Of a DNA stretch of 64,000 nt, positions 40,627 to 51,549 are shown piece after piece. The position numbers and the translations under genes were made by a program. Source of the stretch: Phymatolithon calcareum (Eukaryota > Rhodophyta > Florideophyceae > Hapalidiales); the NCBI GenBank assembly GCA_977006965.1, contig OZ345353.1, positions 2,170,001 through 2,234,000 on the forward strand, given 5' to 3'. Positions within the stretch are counted from its first letter, which is position 1; each line of letters begins with the position of its first letter. The notes under the pieces were generated by a model, which was not told the origin of the DNA, made no database searches, and was given only the letters and a program-made list of their open reading frames with translations.

Positions 40627-43016
40627 TGGATATATATTGATTTTATTTTAAAAGCTCCCAAAGCCTCAAGTTGAGTAACAGGACAGCTTCTCGATGTTTT
40701 CGATACTCATCTCTCTACTCTCCTTCTAATATCTCCTTAATTCGAATTTCTCTCCCTGTCAGGGCCCGAGTAAGTCTTTTGCATTCATATTCCGTTTCTT
40801 GGTCCATCTTCATAGTCCGTAGTATACGCTGCAACACGATAAGCTCCACCACAGCACCAGCCCCAAAGTATTTCGCCAGAATGGACTTTCTCCACAAAGG
40901 AACTCTGTTGAAAATAACTCTCAGGCATCTCAACCGCGTAGTTCTGTCCCTTATATATAGCACTCCTGGTAGGTCGTTCGGTACGTCGATCGGGATTTTA
41001 ACTGTCCGATCCTCTTCTTCCAACGACCAGACTTTGACTGTTTCTTGTAGGCGTCGCTTTTTTGACACCATACCTGCTTCCGCTTTTTTCAGAGCTTCTT
41101 TAAGGTATTCCTCTTCCCCCAGATACCCAATGTCCTTTGATACGTATTCCAGATCTTCTTCTTTTCCCTGGTATTTTTCTGAAAGCCCCAGGAACTTTCT
41201 CCGGCTTACCAAGCTTAAGGCGAACCTTTCAGCCTGGTGCATTCTCCTCATCTGTGGGCTGGCGAGACGGCAGAGCACTCGCATTCTCTCCCTTCGACAC
41301 TCGGCATATTTTCCGAAAACGTATCTGTAGAAAAGACCTTCTGCTGCTTCAATTGCAGATAGTAGTCGTTTCGTGATCGGTGCCAGGTGAATAGCATACT
41401 CCCATTTGGGGAGGATCAACGACTTGAAAATCCTGATGCACGTGGTTGGTTGGAGTCCTCTGACGTTCAAGCCAATTTGGCAGAGTTTGTGTATGCATCC
41501 CATCGCATTCCGAACTCTTGAGATTGCTGTATCGTCGGTGACTCCGTTGTTGTTCATACTGATCCCGAGGTAGGACAGTCTCCAGGCCTGGTGCAGCTCT
41601 TTTCCTGCAAGGAAGAATTTCTTCTTTGGGAGTCCTTTGTACTTAAGGACCTCGCTCTTTCCTGGCTTCGTGTTCCATTTCATGGAGTTCTCGGCTGCCC
41701 ACTTCGTAGCTATGTCCAATAGTTTTTGCAATCCTTTTGCATTCTTTGCCTGAAGAAGAAAGTCGTCCTCAAATAGCTGCGCTGGATGGTCAGACACTAT
41801 TCTTGTTACTTGGGCGGCGGCTTCGGCGAACGTATCCATGAATATTTTATATAGGCACGGACTCAGCGGGGGAGCCCTGCGGAACACCTCGGTCGATAAT
41901 GAACCATGTTTTCGTTTCATCTCCTGCAAAGGTAATCCACGACGGTTTCATCAGGTAAGATACCATCTTTGTTATGTGCACCGGCAACTTCTTCTTCAGT
42001 CGCTCGAGGAGGATATCCGTTGGGACGCTGTCATACGCTGCTGACAAGTCAAGTACAGCAACGAACGGGTGACCATTTTGCATTGTTTTCTTTGCTCGAA
42101 GTATGGCCAAATATGTGCTCTTGTCTCTTTGAAAACCCAGCTGTGCTCTGTTAAACCGGTAGTGATCCATTATGTATGAGTCTAGGGCGGAATCGATTAT
42201 TTTCCTGACCTGACTCAGTAGCGAGATAGGCCTGTAGTTTGCCGCAATGTGTGCTGGACCTTTCTTGTAGAGGGGAATAAGTGTTGCTTGCCGCCATTGT
42301 CGTGAGAGGCACCTCAGTCGCCCGCATGTCTCCCACAGAATCAGAATCAATTCGAAACCGACCTCCTTGTTTGTGTGTAGCATCTCCACAGCAACGCCGT
42401 CTGGGCCCACAGCTTTTCCTCTTGGCGCTCTGTTAAAGGCTCTTCGAAGATGCCTCCTCATTGCTCTGTTAATGGTAAACCTTTCAAGGGTCACATTCCA
42501 ATCCTTCTCCGCTTTGCATACTTTCGAGATGTACGCGGAAAACTTGCTCGGGTGCACTGGGGCTCCTAGGGCCCGGTTCTTACCAGTTCGTCGCTCCTTG
42601 GACTTCATAACCTTGCTCGCGACATTTGCAGCCTCAGTGGGGCCCATCTTCTCTATTCCTTCTATATATTTTTCAAATTGGTCCTCCTTCGATTTCCGTA
42701 CATTTTTCTGGATCAGCGCTTTGACCTTTTTCAGCTCAGCTTTGTCTGCTTGGAGACCCATCCTTTGTACCCTTTTGTAAATCCTTGTTCTTTTCTTGGC
42801 TAATTGATCGAGATCTCTGTTCTAGAACGTCTTGTCTCGTCCCGGTCTGGGCTTGTCGGAGGTCCAGGGTTTTGTGATCTTGGTGCGTAGAATTTTGTAC
42901 CAAGCATTGAGGTCATCTTCGTTGATACAAGCGCGCAGTTTTTGGATCATCTCTGGTGCCCACGAGGATATTTTCGCACTGGCTTGCGCCTCTCGTTTTG
43001 GGAATTTCCTTGCTGC
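40627..43016 (-). mobile_element. LINE B, nested in LINE A
   Basis: A 2,390-bp 5'-truncated non-LTR element flanked by an exact 11-bp duplication AGAACGCCTCG at 40,616-40,626 and 43,017-43,027. Removing it joins the two halves of LINE A in register (motif A region to motif B region). The tail is TTGAGGCTTTGGGAGCTTTT followed by AAAATAAAATCAA. Other LINE B fragments in the window share this end. Confidence 0.92.
40715..43016 (-). pseudogene. LINE B reverse transcriptase with one stop and one frameshift
   Basis: The minus-strand frame runs from the truncation, through a single in-frame stop near 42,822 (DKTF-stop-NRDLDQLAKK, where W is likely), to 41,847. It then shifts by one base in a C run near 41,873 and continues to 40,715. 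RT motifs: GKAVGPDGVAVEML, ANYRPISLLSQVRKI, LGFQRDKSTYLAILRA, AVLDLSAAYDSVP (motif A), DRGVPQGSP (B) and LFEDDFLL (C, both Asp intact). The C-terminus ends GREIRIKEILEGE. With only two lesions it is a fairly young copy. Confidence 0.88.
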
Positions 43017-43620
43017 AGAACGCCTCGGCCATTGCGCAGATCTCCTGGGTAGTACTTGTCTCATTCTGTTCACCAAGTGTACTCTCGGTACTGTGTCGTA
43101 GGCAGCCTCAAGGTCCAATACTGCTACACATCTCTGATCCTCTTTTAATAGCTCAGTAGCTCTTAGGATGGCCAGTTCAGTGCTCTTCCCCTTTTGGAAC
43201 CCAAGCTGATACCAGTGATTTGAGTATACTGTGCGCAGCTTCATATCAATAGCTGTCTCAATAATAATTCCTTGCGTGGCTCAGGAAGGAAATCAGCCGT
43301 TAGTTTCCGGAGTCCTCGTGTGCCCCCTTCTTGTGTATTGGGACGAGGAGCGCTTTCTGCCAGTGCAGAGTCGTGTCTCGACACCTCCCGCAGGCCTCCC
43401 ATAAGGCTGTAAGCACTTCGGCGTTGAGCGATATATCGACTTTTAGATTTCAGCCTTCACCTCGTCTAAGCCTGGTGCCTTTCCGTTTGGTGCTTTACGG
43501 ATAGCCGCTTCAATTTTTGTCCTCATATCCTCTGTGCAGGAGAATTTTCTTAGTCCGGGTTGCCGCTTTTCGGTGCTATGGCATGTCGCTGAGATATGGG
43601 CTGAGAATGCTCAAATGAAT

Positions 43621-44040
43621 GATCAGTCATAATAAAGTTGTCACCGATTTGCGCAATAATGAGACAACTTTATACAACATTACAAGGACTCCAAGGCATG
43701 CATATTTGTTGTGCCTGGATGTTCGAGTCATGGCGCAAATAGTGGGATCCGCTCACAATCGTCTCTACACTCATTCTGAACTCATTTTTTTCATTGCAGC
43801 GGAAACTGTTATTTTGAGCTCAGTTGGCTTCTGTGATGTTTCAAAAACGAGTCTTATTCAAAGTTCCTCGGCCAGCCAGCTCTTCTAGGTATTCATTTAT
43901 GAACAAATCAGCGAGGATTCCAGAATTTTTGCCAGGATCTAACTCGAACTCATGGCAACAGGTTGTACCGACTCGTTTAGACTTCATTCAGACTCCATTA
44001 AGTCCGTGCAAGCCTGAAGAAGTACCGGGAAGATGCAGAA
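43621..44040. other. Spacer right of LINE A
   Basis: Only chance frames. Faint similarity to 33,840-33,960 in inverse would fit continuation of the paralogous flank, but it is too diverged to be sure. Confidence 0.35.
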
Positions 44041-44430
44041 AAAAGTAGGAAGAGAAGAGCATTTGGCAGACGTACCCAAGGATATGGGGTATCTCAGAGA
44101 AGAGGAGGATCGCAAAGGACACTGAAACACGCTTCTGAGGTGCCTAAGAGTGATTTTGAACAGAGCCCCGGTGTGGAAAAAATCAACCTTGGCGATATAC
44201 TTTGGAACCCGTGCTTTGCTTGAGCTCGTAGCGCTCCATCAAGTACTGTGATCCACGGAAATGGACCCGGAGAGTGAATATGAATTCAAGAGACTCACTC
44301 GAGCCCTTACGGGAAGAGAAATTTGAACTACGGAGATCGTAGGAGAATAGAGTGTGAAGACCACGGAAGACAGTGAAAAGCTGCCCTGTTACGCAAATTG
44401 AGGTTTTGGGGGCTTTTTTAAATGCTCCCA
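44040..44430 (+). mobile_element. LINE B-like 3' end, decayed
   Basis: DVPKDMGYLREEEDRK-like codons, then GTRALLELVALHQVL and EYEFKRLTRALTGREI-stop, then TTGAGGTTTTGGGGGCTTTT, follow the LINE B C-terminus and tail with many changes. Confidence 0.7.
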
Positions 44431-44509
44431 TCACCTCAATTTGAGTAACATACCATATCCCCGTCACACTGAATCAATGTCATAACGTTCGAGGAGCACT
44501 AAGAAAAAA

Positions 44510-44745
44510 GCTGTTGGCAAGAGAACGCGAGCGGCTCGCAACAAGAAGAAAGAGAAAAATACAGAACAATAAATCAGACGCTATCCCGGCTATCCTCAGG
44601 TTTCCACAGCTGGCCATAAAATACGCAAGCGGTAGGTTCCCTCACGTGAGCACGACGCTAATATCGAATATATTCGGAGCGGCAGCGGAGTATCAGCTGG
44701 AGACCGCACGCAAGGCTATAGAGAAATGATAGCAACGGAATTGGT
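44510..44745 (+). mobile_element. LINE A-like C-terminal fragment
   Basis: A plus-strand frame with RERLATRRKRKIQNNKSDAI, PAILRFPQLAIKYASGRFPH and VSTTLISNIFG parallels LINE A (ALQYACGRFPHVSTTSMTEE). It is a diverged subfamily with no preserved tail. Confidence 0.65.
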
Positions 44746-45019
44746 CCTGGACTCCTTAATACTCTCCAGTGTCACTACCAGACGATATATTAGAATGAAA
44801 AAGTTCCGAAAAGCTGCTCCTGTACAGTCTTAACACAGACTTGGCGAGAGACCACACGTTTTTTCGTCGATTTTGAGGAAGGACTTGGATAGGGAAATAA
44901 CGAAGAATCATACTTCAGAAACATGCTCGCAAACCCATTCCGAACTTGCAAGATAAGATTCGACAGGCTGGATTAGTACTGAGGTGAGGGATCACTCGGG
45001 AATCCCCAGTGTCCTTCGT

Positions 45020-45363
45020 TACTTTTGGCATTTAAATGGTTTTTCGGTCGCTTCCCTCCGCGAAACCCGTCGTCATATATCAAAAGCTACGACGAACTAG
45101 CAGCGATGCTGTTGGAAACCCTCCAACGCAACCTAACACAACCCAAGATGAATGAGGGAACAGAAGAGGAATTGAAACAAGCGATGGACAAACTAATGAT
45201 GCTAGAAAGTGAGATGAAAGAGGAGATGATGGAGGCGATATGTGGTAGTCTTCCCTGGAAGGGTTGCAGCGCAATGCGAAGCTGCTCTGGTGTCGGCGTG
45301 CGCCGGCGTTGAGGGCTTCTAAAATTAAAACGTACAATTTCCCCCTCCCCCCCCCCCCCCCCC
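45020..45363 (+). mobile_element. LINE D 3' end with poly-C tail
   Basis: AFKWFFGRFPPRNPSSYIKS and LLETLQRNLTQPKMNEGTEE match the LINE D relic at 5,240-5,472/12,246-12,635. The 3' end is GAGGGCTTCTAAAATTAAAA, CGTACAATTT, then CCCCCT and a C17 run (45,347-45,363). The other copy ends in C6 at the same place, so a C-rich 3' tail appears to be a property of the family rather than chance. Confidence 0.7.
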
Positions 45364-45779
45364 ACCATAGGGAAATATCTTCTTTGCGCAAAAATACAGA
45401 AATGACAGGAATCGAAAGCTCTAAACCCGCCCTCCTGTCTCATACACTCCAATTTATTCTAAAACTTGTTTATACGTGTAGTAATCATTTGAAAATTGGC
45501 ACTGTCAACAGACCTTGCCACTCTTGAAATTAGTATAAATAACGATTTCATTACAAAACGTTATTTTGGGGACGAATTTGCAAACCATGCAGTCGGGAGT
45601 ATCTATCTCACTCAGCAATGAGGCTGCTACCGGTACAAAAATGCTCGGACGTATCCGAAAGGGCAAAATCGTGGTCTGCCAACTGAGATTCCTGGGTGTC
45701 TTGTTGCGGGCGCTCAGCCCCTTGAAAACAGTGAAGACATACAAGGGGTTGATGTAAGCAAGACGGGAGAACGCCATGT

Positions 45780-46290
45780 ACCTGACGCCAAAAACCGCTA
45801 TGTCAGACTTCGCCTTCTTTGCCGAATACATAATGCCGAACACAGGAGGGTCGATGTAGAGCTCAGAATGTTGCAACGAGTCAGATCGAAAAAATGACCC
45901 TTCTAGCTGTCCCAATCGAAGAAAGAGACGTGGAGGAACTGCAATGGGTTAGAGGAGACATGTCTGCAATGTTTTATTTCGACCTTTCGAGACGACACAG
46001 AGCTTCCTCAAGCAAGGAGTTTTAGCAAAATCGTTGCGGAACTTGCTCTTCAAGGACGAAGAAGACATCTTGGAATCCAAGAGAATAGGAAATTTCCGCA
46101 CGATGTGCAGGGATACACCCCGGAGAGCATTCGACTCCCGAAAACACGACACCGCTAATTAGCGGTTAAATGTGCATTCGGCCGGTTCCCCCACGCCCCC
46201 AATGAGCAAAACACTTCTCGCAGAAAAATTCGGTAATACCGTACCAAGTAACATGAGCAAGCTTGAGGAATACCTCGGAATATATCGGCC
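45780..46290 (+). mobile_element. LINE post-RT fragment, decayed
   Basis: NRYVRLRLLCRIHNAEHRRV, then VAELALQGRRRHLGIQENRK and LAVKCAFGRFPHAPNEQNTS are LINE-type post-RT segments with stops between them. It leads straight into the LINE B copy at about 46,300. 45,364-45,780 has only chance frames. Confidence 0.6.
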
Positions 46291-46299
46291 GACCCAAAA

Positions 46300-46905
46300 G
46301 GAGTCTTGTTTTCCTTAAGCTTGGTAAGACGGAGGAAGTTCCTGGAGCTTTCAGAAGAATACCAGGGAAAAGAAGAAGATCTGGAAGACGTATCAAAGGA
46401 CACTGGGTATCTCGGGGAAGAGGAACACTTTAAAGAAGCTCTGAAACAAGCGGAAGAAGGTATGGTGTCAAAAAAGCGACGCCTACAAGAAACAGTCAAA
46501 GTCTGGTCGTTGGAAGAAGAGGGTCGGACAGTTAAAATCCCAATCGACGTACCGGACGACTTACCAGGAGTGCTATATATAAGGGACAGAACTGCGAGGT
46601 TGAGATGCCTGAGAGTCATTTTCAACAGAGTTCCTTTGTGGAGAAAATCCATTATGGCGAAATACTTTGGGACTGGTGCTGTGGTAGAGCTTATCGTGTT
46701 GCAACGTATAGTGCGGTCTATGAAGATGGACCAAGAAACGAAATATGAATGCAAAAGACTTACTCGGGCCCTCACAGGGAGAGAAATTCGAATTAAGGAG
46801 ATATTAAAAGGAGAGTAGAGAGATGAGTATCGAAAGCAGCGAGAAACATTCCTGTTACTCAATTTGAGGCTTTGGGAGCTTTTTAAATAAATCAATATAT
46901 CCCCC
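46300..46905 (+). mobile_element. LINE B 3' copy
   Basis: A plus-strand open frame to 46,818 covers LINE B from LSLVRRRKFLELSEEYQGKE to GREIRIKEILKGE, followed by the tail TTGAGGCTTTGGGAGCTTTT and AAATAAATCAATATATC. A possible 8-bp duplication, AGGAGTCT, flanks it. The coding part is intact from the truncation point on, so it is a young copy. Confidence 0.82.
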
Positions 46906-46909
46906 AAGA

Positions 46910-47640
46910 GGAGTCTATCATTAGGAAAAATGCCCTCGACAAAATTACTTTTTTCTCCATCGTCAACATGGAGAAGAAAGGGCTTCAATAGTGCAGCGAC
47001 CCTGAGCCTCATAGGAAATCTGGTCTGTGGACCCCAAGCTTTTCCCTGTACACTCTTTCCGGGGAGAGTTTCGCGGCTAGGGCTACTACGCAAACCCAGG
47101 TTACACAGATATGAATAGAGTATAGAAGCTACAAAGCGTAGGTGCTGGAACGCATCTCCCTTGTCAGGTGCAACATATTGCTGTGGTTAGCAGCCAGAGA
47201 ACATTCAACTTCTGGAGTGAATCAACTCTGCCTATTTTATTTTTGCTGTAGCAATAAACTATCTTATATACTATTTTGTGGGACACACAAGGGTATCAAC
47301 TTGCTTGCATGTCAATCCAAATCGGGTAATACAAATGGGGGGTGCACAGAAAGGTGCACCGAAATCCCTATTGAGATGAACACAGAATCGATAATCCGTA
47401 TCCGGTATCATTGCATATGCACAAGACACAATTACCGCGCTACATGCATACGCGTAATGCACTGATCTGGGTGTGTCTAGATCAGGTGCAACAGTATTCA
47501 AGAAGGGAAATGGCATAATTTGCTTTCCTTCATATTTCTGTGAGCTCGTCGCCATGCCAAAGTACTACGGTGTGGTGCAATCTATGTATATATGTAAATT
47601 GCTTTCTCCCCGATAGGGCTCCCAAGACAGTGCTTCATTT
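46910..47640. other. Spacer, no gene seen
   Basis: Only chance frames. Near 47,340-47,380 the words GGGTGCACAGAAAGGTGCAC repeat GGTGCAC. Nothing else is notable. Confidence 0.5.
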
Positions 47641-47945
47641 CTGAATTATCTTCTATATAGATTACGGTAGGGCGTTATTTCTGCTGAGTAAGTCGGAAAG
47701 CACTCCTTCTCTGCCTGCCGCTCGAAATGCGATTCGATTCCACCGGGAGCAAACGCGGTGGTTCCACGATCCGCGATGGTGTAATCTATTGAAGAACAAA
47801 ACACGGGAGTGTGCACAGGCTGGGCCGTGATGAATTGGAAAAGTAAAATAATGATACAGCACCAGACACGTGAAGTTCTGATCTCCAGAGGTTCACTAGC
47901 AGCAGACACGTTCACCGAATCCAGATTGTACAAACATAATATGTT
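47640..47945 (-). repeat. SINE-body-related repeat
   Basis: On the minus strand CGGATCGTGGAACCACCGC through AACGCCCTACCGTAATCTA matches the body of the SINE at 9,310-9,450. The adjoining 47,790-47,940 matches 4,240-4,420. No tRNA-like head is visible here, so the copy is 5'-truncated or belongs to a variant family. Confidence 0.6.
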
Positions 47946-47984
47946 TGCACAATGGGCCCATTTGTCACGTTTTGTGTTTTTTAT

Positions 47985-48510
47985 TGCAATTTTTTTAAAG
48001 CCCCGCAGTCATACGAATATACGGGCAGGGCTTCCTCAGGTGCTGCCCTCGGTAGGGCGGCTTTACTCTTATGTCTGGCATTCTATCTGAGACTCTAGCA
48101 TGTGTTCGGTTGTTTTGATTGCTCTTCGTAACAGTTTCGAGCCGTCGCTTCTTCTTTCAGTACAGGTCTTCTTCATGCTGCTTACTCTCGATGATGCTTT
48201 TGCTGAAGAGCAAAAGGTCATCTAGTGCCTTCTCAGTTGCCGCTCTGTCGTCTTCCTTGGGTTCATAGGCTGACAAGTTGCGATCCAGGGTCTCCATGTG
48301 CTGTCTGACTTTGTTTCCGAATCTATCTTCCATCAGTGTGGTAGACACTTGGGGAAATCTTCCAAAGGCGTACTGAACCGCCAGTTGCCTGTGTTTCAGT
48401 TGTGGAAATTTGAGTATTGCAGGGAGCTCTCTTGTCTTGCCGTACGGAATTTTCCTCTTTCTCTTTGATTCAAGGCTCTCTCCTTCCTTTGTCAGGAATG
48501 CTTCACGTTT
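47985..48510 (-). mobile_element. LINE A-related 3' end, second subfamily
   Basis: On the minus strand GKRKIPYGKTRELPAILKFP-like codons, then QLAVQYAFGRFPQVSTTLME, KVRQHMETLDRNLSAYEPKE and a stop after KQHEEDLY match the LINE A C-terminus in a diverged form. The end has GGGGCTTTAAAAAAATTGCA. 5'-truncated. Confidence 0.75.
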
Positions 48511-48532
48511 TGTGTGGTCGCAAAAGCAGTTT

Positions 48533-48568
48533 TTCTCACTAGAGCCACCCCCTAGTGAGAAAAATTTG
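48533..48568. repeat. Hairpin TTTTTCTCACTAG ... CTAGTGAGAAAAA
   Basis: Perfect 13-bp arms enclose a short loop containing AGCCACCCC. It interrupts the LINE fragment side of the region and encodes nothing. It may be a terminator-like structure or a tiny foldback. Confidence 0.6.
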
Positions 48569-49009
48569 GTACCGTCCCAAAACGAGATTTACAGTGAATT
48601 GGGGACAGCTGGCACTCCACTCTCTGAAACTTGTTCCTTCCACGCTCATGCATCTCCATCACATTCAATCTCCCTTTCGCTTTCGATCAACCCGCTCTCC
48701 GACATGGGCAGTAGTCAAAGCTGCTAGGATTTAGCCTATTCTTCCACCAATGGCTATTGCATGCTATTGCCTCATAAGCGCCCCCTTTCTCTCCTTTCGT
48801 TCGGCACGAGCGCGGTACAGGATCTGAGAGCTCACCCAATGCATTGATGACGAAGATGGCGACAGTAATGATGAGAGCGTATCTGCGCGTGAGCGTGAAA
48901 ACGGGAACAATTTGTCGCGACAGATACAGCAGGCCCTCCCGCGTCCCTTGGTGCTTCGGCGGTAATCCGGAATGCGAAGAGAAACTAGTGATGGTGGAGA
49001 GTTGACAAG

Positions 49010-49240
49010 TCTTCTCAAGTTGCAGATAGTTCAAGATCAAAACCGGCGAGAAGGGGAGCGCAAGGATCGTGCCGAACAGCGAGAGGAAGAGCGAAAAGAA
49101 CGTGCAGATCAGTGAAAGGAAGAGCGGAAAGAACGTGCAGAACAGATAGCGGAGGATAGAGCGAGGCGTGAGCGGGAGGATAAGAGGTATGATCAATTAA
49201 TGCAAATGATGATGGTTTCCCTCAACAAGAAAAATTGAGC
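49010..49240 (+). pseudogene. Charged coiled-coil relic
   Basis: Plus-strand codons LLKLQIVQDQNRREGERKDR, AEQREEERKERADQ, a stop, then KEERKERAEQIAEDRARRER and YDQLMQMMMVSLNKKN-stop. The E/R/K-rich heptad-like pattern with internal GERKDRAEQ / ERKERAEQ repeats resembles the linker and tail of a transposon DNA-binding protein, but I cannot name it. A minus-strand frame of 169 codons over the same region is a shadow. Confidence 0.4.
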
Positions 49241-49249
49241 GTTGAAGCT

Positions 49250-50040
49250 CTTGGCTTCAATCTTATTTTACGAATGTCATGTGATAGTCTAATTGGTGAA
49301 TGCATAAACCGATGCTCAAGTCATGGTTGCTCTTGAAAAACGAACATTTAAATCGACGCTCAGCCGCTGCACACACTCCCACCACGGATACTACTGGATA
49401 TGCTCTCGAATGTGACGATTAAGCACTCCAGTACAGTAGTTGTTGTTAGGGAGAAGATCCAAACTCTAAATCTTTGGTGGCGTCTCTGAATTTTTGTCGT
49501 GTATTCGTTCGGTCACCTCCCAGTAACCAAACATCGGTAAAGAGGAATTTTGAGATCCTGCTCACCCCCAAACAGACTGTTGGCTTCTACGCTAAGTTGC
49601 GGCTTAAATGTAGTAAGAATTTGGTTCATCCCAACAGGACTCGCCCTCAAATTGAACAAATAAACGACCCGAAAAGCACAACAAACGCCACACTCATGTT
49701 CTTACGTGCATGTGTGAGCGCGAAATGAGAGATGTGGCGCGGAATGGTCGGCTAGCGTTGGATCTGGGTGGCAATTTTCTGTTCTGCTTGCACGGCTCGA
49801 CTGTTTTACGAGCATGTACTGTTTCCATCCAAGATGCTAGAAGTGAAAACTTCCAACCCACTTCCGCAGTGGGAATTACAGTCTTTAGTACCAATGACAC
49901 GCGCAAAATTTTGTGTTTCAGATCACACAGGGGTTAAAAAGCACAAAAATCAGTCACGCTGTCCCCAAACACGTCGCGTCTTATTTTGTGTTTCAGGAAG
50001 GCCCCAATCTCTGCGGTAAAAAGCGAAATTTGCGAAATTT
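49250..50040. other. Spacer, no gene seen
   Basis: Several chance frames of 60-84 codons overlap on both strands. None has a motif or paralogue. Confidence 0.45.
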
Positions 50041-50247
50041 TAAGCCCCAAATTGAATCGTAGTCACGCACATATTGTTCAGCTTTGACGTCGCTCTAGGA
50101 GGGCACAAAGGCAATGAGAGTGGCTGAGACTTTCGACGGCGCGGTAGGAGGAAACATTCCCTCTGTCACTCTGTCAATGCCTTCAGTCATTCGCGTTATG
50201 TCTATCCTATTACTGCCGTCATCGTTGTCAGTGGTATTGAATCATTT

Positions 50248-50454
50248 TTTTTTCCTTTCAAGTTTATTTAAAAGCCCCACAGACTTCCGAAGATATGGGC
50301 AAGGCTTCCTCTGATGCTACCTACCTTTGTGTAGCTCACAAAACGTCCACCAGAATGGCGGACGGGAAAACTCAGGACTCAAAGTAGACCTATTTCAGTC
50401 CTCTACGGGATTGTTGGTGCTTAGACTCGACCACTTTTTGTCTTGCCTTCTGTG
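50248..50454 (-). mobile_element. LINE A 3' end, 207 bp, with target duplication
   Basis: The terminal part of LINE A (A8 tail, CTTTCAAGTTTATTTAAAAG on the plus strand) is inserted with the direct repeat GAATCATTT at 50,239-50,247 and 50,455-50,463. The paralogue near 4,660-4,672 (TTGAATCGTTTGTGCAT) is the uninterrupted site. Confidence 0.88.
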
Positions 50455-50632
50455 GAATCATTTGTGCTTCTTACTCGCTTCTGTCAACGGCAACTCTTCA
50501 AATGATAGATTTCCAGAGGTCAAGAACTGTCGCGAAGGATAACATCATGTCAATCTGTTCTACTTTCACTAGCAGTCTACAAGGAAGTCTAGAAAATGCA
50601 TTGCCAGGTTATACTACGTCACCGCAAGTAAT

Positions 50633-50825
50633 TCTAGCGTCGTCGAAGATGAGTACAGAAATTGAGTTTGAGTGCAAGAGACTCACAGGAGCCCTTGTTG
50701 GGAGAGTATTACGAATCAAGAACGTTTTGAGTAGCCAGAGGACTTTAGCTTAGAGAATATCGCAAGAGCTGCCCCGTTACTCCAAGGTGAGAGTGTGGGA
50801 GCTCTCAAAATAATACCATCAAATA
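50633..50825 (+). mobile_element. LINE B-like 3' end (block d)
   Basis: Same insertion as at 28,095-28,315: MSTEIEFECKRLTGALVGRV, then LRIKNVLSSQRTLA-stop and the TGGGAGCTCTCAAAATA tail. Confidence 0.7.
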
Positions 50826-50858
50826 TCTCACCACAAGTAACAAGCGCATGAAATGAAC

Positions 50859-51549
50859 TCATTTCGTCTGGCCTGCTCCTACTTCCACAGGATTTTCAGC
50901 ATGGCTCCCGTACTCAGACCAGCTACCATCGTAAACCGCCACGTCCTGCCCATCCGCAACATGCGTTGCGAGCGCAACAACGCAAGCCGTAACACCCGAT
51001 CCACAAGTAGTAAGAACAGGTTTCTTCTCCGTACCTCCCATCAAACCGCGACCACTAAAAATACCAATAAGTTCATCCTTCGACTTAAGTTTCCCACTCT
51101 CGTCATCAATACATTCCCCATACGGCAACGAAATAGAATTCGGAATATGCCCAGACTTGATTCCCGATCGCGGATCCGGCATCTCCCCGAGAAACCGACT
51201 GTACGAGCGGACGTCCACAACCGTTGCATCCTTCGCGGCCGCATGCGTCAGCATCTGTCTCATATCTCGCGCAAGCTCAGGTCTGTACGTCGGCACAAAA
51301 ACATCGTCGTCTGCGACGTCCGCCGCGTTCGACGGCCCGGATTCCGTCGATCGTCCTTCAGCCTGCCAGCGCTGAAAGCCGCCATCCAGAACGCCCACAT
51401 CCGACTTTCCATACAAACGGAACATCCACCACGCCCGCGCGGCACCAATGAACCCCGACGCCGAATACACCACAACCGGTTTCGATTTGCACACACCGAG
51501 CGCCCGCACAGCGTCTCCGAACTCCGCGGCGCTTTTCGGCAGCATGTGA
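50859..51549 (-). pseudogene. Sulfurtransferase, 5'-truncated by LINE C (block d)
   Basis: On the minus strand, 228 codons from MLPKSAAEFGDAV to the end are open and nearly identical to exon 2 of the block c gene, including CGSGVTAC. Exon 1, the intron and the start of exon 2 (about 570 bp compared with block c) are missing and replaced by LINE C. Without its promoter, presequence and RIPG segment it should be non-functional, though a short rhodanese-only product cannot be excluded. Confidence 0.88.

Larger units (their letters stand above)
39160..43608 (-). mobile_element. LINE A with nested LINE B
   Basis: A non-LTR retrotransposon on the minus strand, 5'-truncated in its RT domain, with an exact 12-bp target duplication GCTCAAATGAAT at 39,148-39,159 and 43,609-43,620. 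The 3' end has AAGCCC, TTTAAATAAACTTGAAAGG and a short A tail. It is split by LINE B (40,627-43,016), so LINE A itself is about 2.05 kb in two pieces: 43,608-43,017 and 40,626-39,160. It landed in the decayed upstream region of the Cys-rich pseudogene. Confidence 0.9.

Noticed and set aside
40627-40661. Start of the LINE A frame (MGAFKIKSIY...)
   Set aside because: These codons come from the LINE B tail and are not part of LINE A.
48687-49196. 169-codon minus-strand frame with hydrophobic stretches
   Set aside because: It is the shadow of an E/R/K-rich plus-strand coiled-coil relic; the hydrophobicity is what antisense of such codons gives.
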